Below are positions 6,507-14,436 of a stretch of 17,001 bases of DNA, piece by piece. The position numbers and the translations under genes are program-made. Source of the stretch: Anaerolineales bacterium UBA832 (GTDB lineage Bacteria; Chloroflexota; Anaerolineae; Anaerolineales; UBA11657); the NCBI GenBank assembly GCA_002296125.1, contig DBHI01000019.1, positions 11,955 to 28,955 on the forward strand. The letters run 5' to 3'. The notes under the pieces were generated by a model. That model ran no database searches, was not told where the DNA came from, and worked only from the letters and a program-made list of their open reading frames with translations. Each line of letters begins with the position of its first letter. The stretch's first letter is position 1.

Positions 6507-8903
6507 CTACTCTAAATGATCTTCTATAATATTATTCACTTCCTCATCAGACTTGATTAAAACTTCACGGGTCTTACCACCTTGACGTGGAGCACCAACT
6601 ACACCCATCTCATATAACTCATCCATCAAACGAGCAGCCCTAGGATATCCTATTTTTAATTTACGTTGTAACAAACTTGCAGATGCTGTACGCTTCTTTT
6701 TTACTATTGCTATTGCATGTACTATCTGATCATCTTTGTCAGCATATTCATTTTGTTCCTTAATTAGTTCATCCCAAGGAGCAGACTTACCTTGAATTTG
6801 AAGTTTTGATTCATCGGTCTTATCATCGTCTAATGAAAATAAATCTTGGTACGATTCAGCATACTTAATCCAGTGATCTACAATATGATCCACCTCATTA
6901 TCAGGTATCATCACCCCTTGAATCCTTACAGGACCAGAAGATTCAGAACCTAAATATAACATATCTCCCTGACCGAGTAGAGCTTCTGCACCACCAGTAT
7001 CTAGTATCACACGCGAATCTACAGCAGAGGCAACAGCAAACGAAATTCTAGTTGGAAAATTAGCCTTAATTGTACCTGTAAGTATATCTGTACTTGGACG
7101 TTGTGTAGCAACAACTAAATGAATACCTGTGGCTCTTGCCATTTGAGCCAACCTAACAAGAGTCTGCTCAGTTTCATTCTGAGCCATCATCATCAAGTCT
7201 GCTAGCTCATCTATTACAACAACTATACGAGGTAACTTGACCTCTCCTTTATTTTTCTTAATTTTGTTATTGTAATCATCTAAATCACGAGCACCTAACT
7301 TCTCCAATTTACGATATCTTCTGTCCATTTCTCTAGTCATCCATCGCAATGTACCTAATATTCTATCCAATTCAACTTCTACCTTACCCAATAAATGAGG
7401 TAAACCATTGAATCTTACAAGTTCTACCTTCTTAGGATCTACCATCACTAATCTCAAATCATCCGGAGAGTTGTTACACAAAAGACATGAAATGATAGAA
7501 GTAATACAAACACTCTTTCCTGATCCAGTTGTTCCTGCAATCAACAAATGTGGCATTGCACCTAAATCAGCAGATACTGCATCACCAGAAACATCCCTAC
7601 CAAGAGCAACTCCCAAATTGGATTTCAAATCATTGAAAGATTCTGATTCAAGTACCCCTCTCAAACTCACAAATGCTTTTTGTGAATTAGGTACTTCAAT
7701 TCCTACATAAGATTGACCTGGAACAGGAGCCTCTATACGTATTCTTTGGGCTGACAAAGCTAAGGTCAAATCACTGATTCTTCTAGATATTTGCTTTACT
7801 CGGACCTTTTGTTTAGTTGTTGAGCCATTCTTGCTAATTTTCTCAATAAAACCAGGCTGTACAGCAAACTGAGTTACTACTGGACCAACCCGAAAGTCAA
7901 CAACACTAGCTGGCACCCCAAATTCCTCTAAAGTATGTTCAATAATTTTAGCATTACGATTTACATCTGCTACAGATGGCATGAAAGATTCTTCAACGGC
8001 CAAATTGTCAAATGAGGGTAATAATTTTGATCTCTTCAATTGACTTGATTTTTTCGTAGATTTCTTTGAAACAGTTGTAAAGTTGTTGTTTTTTAAGTGA
8101 ATATCTTTATCAACATTTGACAATTTATTACTGGGTTTTTTCTTAATCTTTTGAGATTTGTTGACAATATTAACTGTGCTAGATACATTAGTTTGTTGTT
8201 GAATATTAGCTTTGAACTTGGACACACTCTTTAAAATCAAATCCCATCTCATTCCAGAACAAACAAAAAATGCTCCCATACATAACAAACTTAGCAATAA
8301 TAAAGCATAATCACCAAGCATCTCAACTGCAATAAATGCAACAAACCAGCCGATTTTTCCACCACCACGACCATCAAGTGCATCAATAATCATATCTCCA
8401 CCATCCAGTACATCTAACATTCCAACATCAAACTCTCTGGAAACACCCAATGTTGCCCACAAATGTACTGTACCTAGCAGTGCAAGTATCATAATTTCAG
8501 CAAAAATAACTCTCAACCAAGAAATTTTAGAAATTAATCCTATACTATAAGCCAAGTAACCAAAACCAACTAATAACAATACTATTGGAACAAAAATAGC
8601 ACCCCAACCCAACCATAAAGATAAAGAATTAGCAAAAGCATCGGTCCAAACACCAGATGAAATATCAAGAATTGCAAATAAACCAATTAAACCAGAGGAT
8701 ACACATATAATAGTTGCCAACTCCACCTTATATTTGCGCAATACTGCTAAAGTCATCAATGTAGTATCCAACAGACGATTTTGAAACTCAGCAGCCCAAA
8801 CTTGGGTATTACTCTTAACAATGCTACTACGATTGCCAAAAGACCTACCTCTAGCAACGTGGGATCTCTTTTTTGATTTAACAGTTCTTTTTGATTTGCT
8901 CAT
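6507..8903 (-). CDS. ftsK: FtsK/SpoIIIE-family DNA translocase
   Basis: This membrane-anchored hexameric motor pumps chromosomal DNA through the division septum and helps resolve chromosome dimers. The 798-residue protein has a basic N-terminus (1-35), four predicted membrane segments (about 60-80, 97-122, 130-152 and 184-214), and a short Lys/Ser/Asn-rich linker (225-300). The alpha and beta motor domains follow, with Walker A GTTGSGKS (457-464), VMVDPKKVEL (487-496), Walker B VVVIDELADLMM (561-572) and ATQRPSTDILTG (599-610). The C-terminal gamma winged-helix domain (about 724-785, with IGYPRAARLMDELYEMGVVG) normally reads KOPS/SRS-type polarity sequences. The linker is much shorter than E. 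coli FtsK's and resembles the SpoIIIE architecture. AAAGGA directly upstream supports the start. It is monocistronic as far as can be seen. Confidence 0.96.
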   Translation of the reverse strand: MSKSKRTVKSKKRSHVARGRSFGNRSSIVKSNTQVWAAEFQNRLLDTTLMTLAVLRKYKVELATIICVSSGLIGLFAILDISSGVWTDAFANSLSLWLGWGAIFVPIVLLLVGFGYLAYSIGLISKISWLRVIFAEIMILALLGTVHLWATLGVSREFDVGMLDVLDGGDMIIDALDGRGGGKIGWFVAFIAVEMLGDYALLLLSLLCMGAFFVCSGMRWDLILKSVSKFKANIQQQTNVSSTVNIVNKSQKIKKKPSNKLSNVDKDIHLKNNNFTTVSKKSTKKSSQLKRSKLLPSFDNLAVEESFMPSVADVNRNAKIIEHTLEEFGVPASVVDFRVGPVVTQFAVQPGFIEKISKNGSTTKQKVRVKQISRRISDLTLALSAQRIRIEAPVPGQSYVGIEVPNSQKAFVSLRGVLESESFNDLKSNLGVALGRDVSGDAVSADLGAMPHLLIAGTTGSGKSVCITSIISCLLCNNSPDDLRLVMVDPKKVELVRFNGLPHLLGKVEVELDRILGTLRWMTREMDRRYRKLEKLGARDLDDYNNKIKKNKGEVKLPRIVVVIDELADLMMMAQNETEQTLVRLAQMARATGIHLVVATQRPSTDILTGTIKANFPTRISFAVASAVDSRVILDTGGAEALLGQGDMLYLGSESSGPVRIQGVMIPDNEVDHIVDHWIKYAESYQDLFSLDDDKTDESKLQIQGKSAPWDELIKEQNEYADKDDQIVHAIAIVKKKRTASASLLQRKLKIGYPRAARLMDELYEMGVVGAPRQGGKTREVLIKSDEEVNNIIEDHLE

Positions 8904-9020
8904 ATGTCCTTTAAATTCTCTGTTTCAGATGAGGATGCAATCAGCGTGCCTAGATATATTAGTCTACAAACCCATTAATCATTGAATAACAAAAACAAAG
9001 CCGATTACTCATATAATTTT

Positions 9021-9079
9021 AATTACGCATGCAATTACGATTACATTTTATAGGCCTATACGCATCTTTTCAGCGTATA
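9021..9079. repeat. Short direct repeats and a 7-bp inverted repeat upstream of ftsK
   Basis: The 239-bp space between ftsK and the sensor gene contains two AATTACG copies (9021-9027 and 9033-9039) at a 12-bp period, with related GATTAC words nearby, then a perfect inverted repeat TATACGC / GCGTATA (9057-9063 and 9073-9079) with a 9-nt loop. The hairpin lies 64 bp beyond the stop of the minus-strand sensor gene, so it could be a weak terminator, but it lacks a clear U-tract. Either element could be a regulator site for ftsK. Nothing else is recognisable in this gap. Confidence 0.3.
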
Positions 9080-9142
9080 AATTTAATGGTTTTATATAAC
9101 TAATCATACAATTTAATACCATTTAGATAAAAACTCAAAATG

Positions 9143-11089
9143 TTAATTAGTATCTACAACATTAAAATCAGATTCTGACTCTCTCTCCACAATACGTTCT
9201 AAAACCTCATTAATTGCAACGCGTTGTTTCCTATAATAATCTGCTTCAGATACAGCCAGTTTTGTAGCAATTTCACGTACCTTTAAACCCTGTAAGAATT
9301 TGAGTTCCAAAATATTGTACAGCAACCATTCGATAGTAAATTTCCTCTGTCCCTCAGGCCTCAAATCTTCTATAGCACTTTTCAATATTGATCTCAATGC
9401 AAGCACAGAATTACCATGATGTCTTGACTTTTCTCCCTCAACAATACGAAGCTTCATCAAGGGACTACTACTTAAACGTGGACCACCCCAATAATGACCT
9501 AGTGCTCCCTTCACCCAACTAACTGCATCAGGGTCATTAAGATTAGTTGCAGTTAATACAGCAGCACCTTTGTAACTAACAGCTGCTCGCATACGCTGTA
9601 GTTCTTCTACTTCAGGAAGCAATTTATCCATTACTTTAAATACTTCAAACTGAAGAAAACGGTCTTGTAAAGCCATAGTTGCTCGATCTACTAGTGCTGC
9701 TAAAGATGCGTATTCTTCAAGTTTATATATCTCATCTATACTAAATGAACTATATAATCCAATCATTCCAACAAGCGATGGATTATTTAAAGAATTGTTA
9801 TTTATATTTTGAGTTCGCAACGGAATTATTAGATAACTTCCATGTTTGATTATACCTAGCGGATTAAAAATATCGTTCTCATCAGTTACATTTATTGAGG
9901 ATGTTATAGTGTTTAGAAACTGACTAGATAGATCAAGCGTCTCTTTAGGACCAATTTGAACTTCTATAGTCGATACATCAGAATCAACAGAAGCAACAAA
10001 ACCTTCAGAAATATGTAATATATCACAAGTTGCCCCTAGAACCGATTCCATAAACTTTTCTAAATCATCTTTTGTTAACAACCCTTCACTTAACAACTGC
10101 ATTCTATTTACATCAGCACGATCACTAGGTTTTCCATAAAAAAACATCCTTTCCACTGGTAAGCGGACAACTGTAATAACGTATTGTAACAATAACAATA
10201 CAGCAGCAACAACAACAGGAACCAAAAGTGTTAAATCAGTCAAAACCATACTGTCAAACCAACGAATAAATAAGTATGAACCAACTGTTACAGACGCTAC
10301 AATAGGTCCACGTAAAATCCATTGAAAAAGTCTACCCTTAATCACACGATCTGGTTGTGTAACGCCAAAAAAAGCAACACTATAAGTCATACCAACAACG
10401 GCAACACTTATCAATACATTTACGCCTATTGCAGCCAACCAAAATAAATTCATATTACTTTTGGAGATTGAACCTCCTACAGACATTACATAGGGAAACA
10501 CACCCACTGGAACAGCCAAAGAAGATAAAAGCAGATAACCTAATCTTCTTTTAGTAACCTTAGTTAGACATCGTAAAAATGCCCGATATATATTTACTAA
10601 ACCTACACCTGTAATCACTAAAAAACCACCAACAAATAAAAAGAACCATCGACCTGGTAACAACAATTTGATCCCATTTTCATCCATGATCTGGTGCACG
10701 ATCAACTCAGAAGATAATGCTAACACTGAAGCAATTAAACCTGCAGTATAAACTATAAAAACAAGCTTAATACGCCTTCCACGAGATGGCTTACCAGTCT
10801 TTGCTAACAAAGCATCTGAAAAATGTAAGTAAGCTGCTGGAACCATACTTATTCCTATCCATTGGCAGTAAAGAGCTGCAGAAACCACTTGTTTGCCTAT
10901 TGATACGGAAGCTAATACATCACCTAAGTATACTAATGTCACACATGCAAGTAACCTATTCATAGCCTGAGCTACTCTATCTCTCAGATTAAACGTCAAT
11001 GAATATAACAACATGGAAAATGATGTTATAACCAATGCAACAACAACAAACTGATTTGCTGTAATTAATAATCTTGTAATTGCACTCAT
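9143..11089 (-). CDS. Polytopic membrane sensor with GAF-like domain and C-terminal helix-turn-helix-like tail
   Basis: I do not recognise a named gene. The 648 residues show about nine hydrophobic segments in the first 310 (roughly 7-33, 46-64, 69-95, 107-131, 147-171, 182-204, 214-242, 260-277 and 285-308), resembling the 7TM region of some histidine kinases. A GAF-like segment follows (about 338-475), and then a region with GALGHYWGGPRLSSSPLMKLRIV (HYWGGP at 532-537). The tail, about 583-632, has EWLLYNILELKFLQGLKVREIATKLAVSEADYYRKQR, split here as a lead helix and a REIATKLAVSEADYYRKQR recognition unit like sigma region 4/LuxR-type helices. No histidine-kinase H-box, ATPase lid or receiver domain is visible. 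It begins 13 bp after the GNAT gene ends, with no Shine-Dalgarno sequence, which suggests co-transcription and perhaps coupling. The likely role is a membrane-tethered one-component regulator; ligand and targets are unknown. Confidence 0.75.
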   Translation of the reverse strand: MSAITRLLITANQFVVVALVITSFSMLLYSLTFNLRDRVAQAMNRLLACVTLVYLGDVLASVSIGKQVVSAALYCQWIGISMVPAAYLHFSDALLAKTGKPSRGRRIKLVFIVYTAGLIASVLALSSELIVHQIMDENGIKLLLPGRWFFLFVGGFLVITGVGLVNIYRAFLRCLTKVTKRRLGYLLLSSLAVPVGVFPYVMSVGGSISKSNMNLFWLAAIGVNVLISVAVVGMTYSVAFFGVTQPDRVIKGRLFQWILRGPIVASVTVGSYLFIRWFDSMVLTDLTLLVPVVVAAVLLLLQYVITVVRLPVERMFFYGKPSDRADVNRMQLLSEGLLTKDDLEKFMESVLGATCDILHISEGFVASVDSDVSTIEVQIGPKETLDLSSQFLNTITSSINVTDENDIFNPLGIIKHGSYLIIPLRTQNINNNSLNNPSLVGMIGLYSSFSIDEIYKLEEYASLAALVDRATMALQDRFLQFEVFKVMDKLLPEVEELQRMRAAVSYKGAAVLTATNLNDPDAVSWVKGALGHYWGGPRLSSSPLMKLRIVEGEKSRHHGNSVLALRSILKSAIEDLRPEGQRKFTIEWLLYNILELKFLQGLKVREIATKLAVSEADYYRKQRVAINEVLERIVERESESDFNVVDTN

Positions 11090-11102
11090 TGTTTGTATTT
11101 GA

Positions 11103-11654
11103 TTAATAAAGACGCATACTAAAAAAGACTGCTATGTCCTGGTTTGAATAATAACTATCATTGTAACCACAATAAGAATAACCATTGCTAAGACAAAAAC
11201 TAATTGATGGATAATTACGAGACTGAGTAACAATAATGAGCCTATTCAGTCCTAATCTAATACACCACTCTTTTGCTGCCGCTAACATCGAAGTAGCAAT
11301 ACCTTTTCTACGCATCCGCTTGTCAACAGCAAATAGAGTAATAGTACCAGATTCTTGGGAAATATCCTTATCGATGGCAACAAAACCACATAATCTACCA
11401 AGTGACTCAGCAACTAAAACAACGGAAAATTGATGGATCTGCTTATCCAAATTCTGGATTAGTTCAGTAAAATCCAAATCAATTGATCTTGGTAATCTGG
11501 TGCGTCTAAACACTATACTAATATTTTTGTCTTCTTCTTTAAAGTCCATTTGCCATACGTAATCTGTAGTATTAGACATATCAATATTGCCTATCATGTA
11601 CAGATCTCTAGAATTAGCCTGGCGCACAGATATAATTTCATTCAATGAATTCAT
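11103..11654 (-). CDS. GNAT-family N-acetyltransferase
   Basis: This is a predicted acetyl-CoA-dependent N-acetyltransferase with unknown acceptor. Within 183 residues the GNAT core is clear: beta-strand 4 LFAVDKRMRRKGIATSMLAA (108-127) with the acetyl-CoA pyrophosphate loop RRKGIA (115-120), preceded by GRLCGFVAIDKD (86-97), and the C-terminal motif NYPSISFCLSNGYSYCGY (147-164), equivalent to the common 'N..a..fY.k.GF' segment. The first 70 residues are atypical for a minimal GNAT domain and may set acceptor specificity. There is no Shine-Dalgarno sequence; an extended -10-like element lies nine bases upstream. It is followed after 13 bp by the membrane sensor gene, so the two may form an operon. 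RimI-like protein acetylation or small-molecule/antibiotic acetylation are both possible. Confidence 0.85.
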   Translation of the reverse strand: MNSLNEIISVRQANSRDLYMIGNIDMSNTTDYVWQMDFKEEDKNISIVFRRTRLPRSIDLDFTELIQNLDKQIHQFSVVLVAESLGRLCGFVAIDKDISQESGTITLFAVDKRMRRKGIATSMLAAAKEWCIRLGLNRLIIVTQSRNYPSISFCLSNGYSYCGYNDSYYSNQDIAVFFSMRLY

Positions 11655-11663
11655 AACATCAAG

Positions 11664-11672
11664 ATTTTACCA
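11664..11672 (-). promoter_or_regulatory. Candidate extended -10 element for the GNAT gene
   Basis: On the minus strand TGGTAAAAT fits an extended -10 promoter (TG-N-TATAAT with one mismatch), which can work without a strong -35. It ends nine bases before the ATG at 11654, placing the transcription start within about three bases of the start codon. The gene lacks a Shine-Dalgarno sequence, consistent with a leaderless mRNA. Confidence 0.4.
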
Positions 11673-11732
11673 TGAGAAAAATACAATATCCTATCTTTAT
11701 TCGATAAGAAACTTTATTAATACAACTACGAT

Positions 11733-12458
11733 CTATTGGCCACTTCCAACGTAAATAGGAATAACGCATGGTTTAATAAAAGCACCGGCATTATTATAGA
11801 CAATCAAACGAAAACCATATTCACCCTGTACATAAAGGGAAGTATCCCAGGTACCCAAAATATCATCAATCACTGGTGTATTTTGTGTGTATACAGTAAG
11901 CCAATTATCACCAAGGGTTGAAATCTGCAATACGTAAAATCCAAAATCCACAATATCTGCCGTACCTTGCACCTCAACTTCACCTGATAATACGGCACCT
12001 GGCAATGGACTAGATATAACTGCATTCATATTATCACAACCATCCCCACCTAAAGGGATCGGAGTACTATAATTCTCTAATCCTAACTGTACGCTTGGTT
12101 CTTCAGTAGCTTGACCAGGCAACAATAGTACTACATCAGGTGTATCAGTAGGAGCATTAGTCATATATAAATCTAAAGGTTCATCAACATTATTTTCCAG
12201 CAACAATGAGCTCTGCACGGCTGACCAATTTGATCCTACCCCAAGATATATAGCAATTGCACACCCTCCTAAGATTATCAACCCAGATAAAGCTACCATA
12301 CGTTCATGCACTGCAGTGTCACGCTCAACAATATATGTGCCTATACGCAGTTTTTGGGTAGCATTAATGTATTTGTATATATACCAGAAAGATAATAATG
12401 CAATCGCTCCGTAGAGATGATTTATATATGTGTTTATAAAAAAGCTAATATTAAACAT
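11733..12458 (-). CDS. Membrane-anchored protein with C-terminal Ig-like domain, unknown function
   Basis: I do not recognise this 241-residue protein. It has two predicted membrane segments (about 12-33 and 54-74) joined by a loop containing TYIVERDTAVHERM. A low-complexity Pro/Thr/Glu-containing stretch follows (about 88-137), and then a compact extracytoplasmic beta domain (about 141-238). That domain opens with CDNMNAVISSPLPGAVLSGE and contains VEVQGTADIVDFGFYVLQIS, LGTWDTS, GEYGFRLIVYNNAG and PCVIPIYVG. The SP..G..LSG.V.V.GTA...F..Y pattern resembles Ig-like surface domains I associate with Chloroflexota envelope proteins. Cys141 and Cys231 bracket the domain and could form a disulphide. 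It starts 22 bp after the purine nucleoside phosphorylase stop, so it is probably in that operon. No Shine-Dalgarno sequence is evident. Confidence 0.7.
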   Translation of the reverse strand: MFNISFFINTYINHLYGAIALLSFWYIYKYINATQKLRIGTYIVERDTAVHERMVALSGLIILGGCAIAIYLGVGSNWSAVQSSLLLENNVDEPLDLYMTNAPTDTPDVVLLLPGQATEEPSVQLGLENYSTPIPLGGDGCDNMNAVISSPLPGAVLSGEVEVQGTADIVDFGFYVLQISTLGDNWLTVYTQNTPVIDDILGTWDTSLYVQGEYGFRLIVYNNAGAFIKPCVIPIYVGSGQ

Positions 12459-12480
12459 AGTATTATTGTGATTTCAATTA

Positions 12481-13323
12481 CTAATCATCAATTCGTTTTA
12501 GAATGCCCTTAACAATGTTTATTAACTTAGGTGCTATAACCTGACCCGCCTCTAACACCTCTTCATGAGTTGTTGGAGTATTGCCATCTAAATTAGCCTT
12601 GTTACTAATTCCTGACATACCTAGCACTTTAATTCCTCCATGTCTAGCTACAATTACTTCTGGAGCTGTCGACATTCCAACTGCATCAGCACCAATACAA
12701 TGAAGAAAACGCAAGTCTGCAGGTGTCTCAAAATTTGGGCCTGCCAAAGATGCGTAAACACCCTGCTGCAAACTTATCTTCAATTCATCTGCAACCTCTA
12801 AAGCAATTTTTCTTAGATCTGAATCGTATGCGTTCATCATATCTGGAAATCTGGGACCTAAGACATCAATATTTGGTCCCCTCAAAGGACTTAAACCTCC
12901 CATACCTATTAAATTAATGTGATCGTTTATCAGCATTAAATCACCAGGATTAAATCCAGGGTTAACACCTCCAGCAGCGTTGGTCACCAACAAAGTTTCA
13001 ATACCCATGACCTGCATTACTTTAACAGGTAGACCAATTTGAGATATGTGGTAACCTTCATAATAATGAGCTCTACCTTGCATAATCATCACTGATTGAC
13101 CCTCTAAAACACCGATTACCAAGCGACCACTATGACCCTCTATAGTAGACTCAGGCCAATTAGGAAGATCAGCATAATCAACAAAAACTGCATCTTGTAC
13201 TTGATCTGCAAGAGAACCCAATCCTGAACCAAGTATCATACCAACTGTAGGTCTACTTGATATTCTTTCCATGACCAATTCTGAAACTCTCTGTATATCT
13301 TCCATACCCAAAAACTCTTTCAT
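12481..13323 (-). CDS. punA: Purine nucleoside phosphorylase (trimeric, PNP-I type)
   Basis: This enzyme splits purine nucleosides such as inosine and guanosine with phosphate, giving the free base and ribose-1-phosphate for purine salvage. Family blocks are continuous: phosphate-site MILGSGLG (Ser33 from the chosen start), EGHSGRLV, GRAHYYEGY, VTNAAGGVNPGFNPGDLMLINDHIN, GVYASLAGPNFET with Glu199, VGMSTAPEVIVARH and GMSGISNKA with Asn241. Ser33, Glu199 and Asn241 fall almost exactly where human PNP has Ser33, Glu201 and Asn243, which marks the 6-oxopurine-preferring trimeric class rather than hexameric DeoD. I chose the ATG at 13323, preceded by AGGTG; another in-frame ATG at 13356 adds 11 residues but has no ribosome binding site. 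The resulting 280 residues suit the family. A membrane protein of unknown function follows. Confidence 0.93.
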   Translation of the reverse strand: MKEFLGMEDIQRVSELVMERISSRPTVGMILGSGLGSLADQVQDAVFVDYADLPNWPESTIEGHSGRLVIGVLEGQSVMIMQGRAHYYEGYHISQIGLPVKVMQVMGIETLLVTNAAGGVNPGFNPGDLMLINDHINLIGMGGLSPLRGPNIDVLGPRFPDMMNAYDSDLRKIALEVADELKISLQQGVYASLAGPNFETPADLRFLHCIGADAVGMSTAPEVIVARHGGIKVLGMSGISNKANLDGNTPTTHEEVLEAGQVIAPKLINIVKGILKRIDD

Positions 13324-13327
13324 ATCA

Positions 13328-13332
13328 CACCT
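13328..13332 (-). promoter_or_regulatory. Ribosome binding site that decides the PNP start
   Basis: AGGTG on the minus strand, within AGGTGTGAT just before the ATG at 13323, is complementary to the 16S rRNA tail. The competing ATG at 13356 is preceded only by AT-rich sequence without purine-rich complementarity, so the shorter reading is preferred. Confidence 0.6.
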
Positions 13333-13450
13333 ATTGTTTTGATTTTTATCGTACATTTAGTTTACAGTAGAATGACATTGGATACTAGATACTTTTCACA
13401 ATTACATTTATACTAATAACATCACCAGTACAACCTGATTAATCCTGAAA

Positions 13451-13480
13451 TTGATACCTAATACAACATCTCAATATAGA
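13451..13480 (+). promoter_or_regulatory. Candidate promoter for a leaderless ftcD transcript
   Basis: TTGATA (13451-13456) and TATAGA (13475-13480) are separated by 18 bp. The -10 element ends seven bases before the ATG at 13488, so transcription would start at or next to the start codon. No Shine-Dalgarno sequence precedes either possible ATG (13488 or 13506), consistent with leaderless translation from 13488. Confidence 0.5.
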
Positions 13481-13487
13481 TTAACTC

Positions 13488-14411
13488 ATGCTACAATCAA
13501 TACAAATGAAAGATAACTTTGTTGAATGCATACCAAACTATTCCGAAGGCAGACGTTTATCTGTCATTCAAACTATTACAGAATCTATATCAAGAATTGA
13601 TGGAATCACTGTAATAGACAGGCATATTGATCCAGATCATAATAGGACTGTCATTACTTTTGTAGGACATCCTCAAGCAGTTGAAATAGCTGCGTTCGAG
13701 TCTGTAAAAGCAGCATCAACCCTTATAAACATGAAATTTCACCAGGGAGAACATCCTAGAATAGGAGCCACAGATGTCGTTCCGTTTGTGCCAATCATGA
13801 ATACATCTATGAAAACTTGTATTCAATTGGCCCAGAATCTTGGAACCAAAATTGGCAATCAATTACAAATCCCAGTATATTTGTATGAACATGCATCTCC
13901 TATACCTGATAGGAAAAATCTATCCGACATTCGTCGTGGAGGAATTGAATTATTAAGGAAGAAAATCAAATCTGAACCATATTATTCTCCTGATTTTGGT
14001 CCTTCAATAATCAAATCGCCTGGAGCAGTAGCAATCGGAGCTAGACAACCATTAATTGCATTTAACGTCAATCTTGCAACACAAAATGTCAAAATTGCAA
14101 AAAAGATAGCAAAGAAAATTCGCGAAACTTCTGGAGGTTTACCTCATGTAAAAAGTATTGGTATCTTTGTAAACAATTTGGCACAGGTATCTCTGAATAT
14201 AACTGATTATCAAAAAACACCGATTGCATATGTAGTAGATAAAATTGCTGAAGAAGCAACAAAACATGGAGTACAAATCGATCACTCTGAAATCGTAGGA
14301 TTGATTCCAAAAGATTCTGTCGAAGATTATTACAAATGGCACATGCCAAAATCTACCCAATTGTCGCAACATATACTGGAAACACACCTAGATAAGCTTG
14401 CTAAAAAATAA
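13488..14411 (+). CDS. ftcD: Glutamate formimidoyltransferase (stand-alone)
   Basis: The enzyme transfers the formimino group of N-formimino-glutamate to tetrahydrofolate, linking histidine breakdown to one-carbon metabolism. The 307-residue protein matches the formiminotransferase domain of FTCD: FVECIPNYSEGRRLSVI at the N-terminus, DRHIDPDHNRTVITFVG (44-60), the active-site block GEHPRIGATDVVPFVP with His89 equivalent to the catalytic His82 of pig FTCD, IPVYLYEHAS, and GAVAIGARQPLIAFNVNL in the C-terminal subdomain. The cyclodeaminase half of the mammalian enzyme is absent. No histidine-utilisation genes are nearby; stand-alone members can also act on 5-formyl-tetrahydrofolate, which might be the relevant activity here. 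The gene is divergent from PNP and ends 25 bp from the convergent SGNH hydrolase gene. Confidence 0.92.
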   Translation: MLQSIQMKDNFVECIPNYSEGRRLSVIQTITESISRIDGITVIDRHIDPDHNRTVITFVGHPQAVEIAAFESVKAASTLINMKFHQGEHPRIGATDVVPFVPIMNTSMKTCIQLAQNLGTKIGNQLQIPVYLYEHASPIPDRKNLSDIRRGGIELLRKKIKSEPYYSPDFGPSIIKSPGAVAIGARQPLIAFNVNLATQNVKIAKKIAKKIRETSGGLPHVKSIGIFVNNLAQVSLNITDYQKTPIAYVVDKIAEEATKHGVQIDHSEIVGLIPKDSVEDYYKWHMPKSTQLSQHILETHLDKLAKK

Positions 14412-14436
14412 ATTAAATACTCTAAATTAACATACA

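Noticed and set aside
7408..7710. 100-codon plus-strand open frame inside ftsK
   Set aside because: It is antisense to the conserved Walker A region of FtsK and has no initiation signal or recognisable domain.
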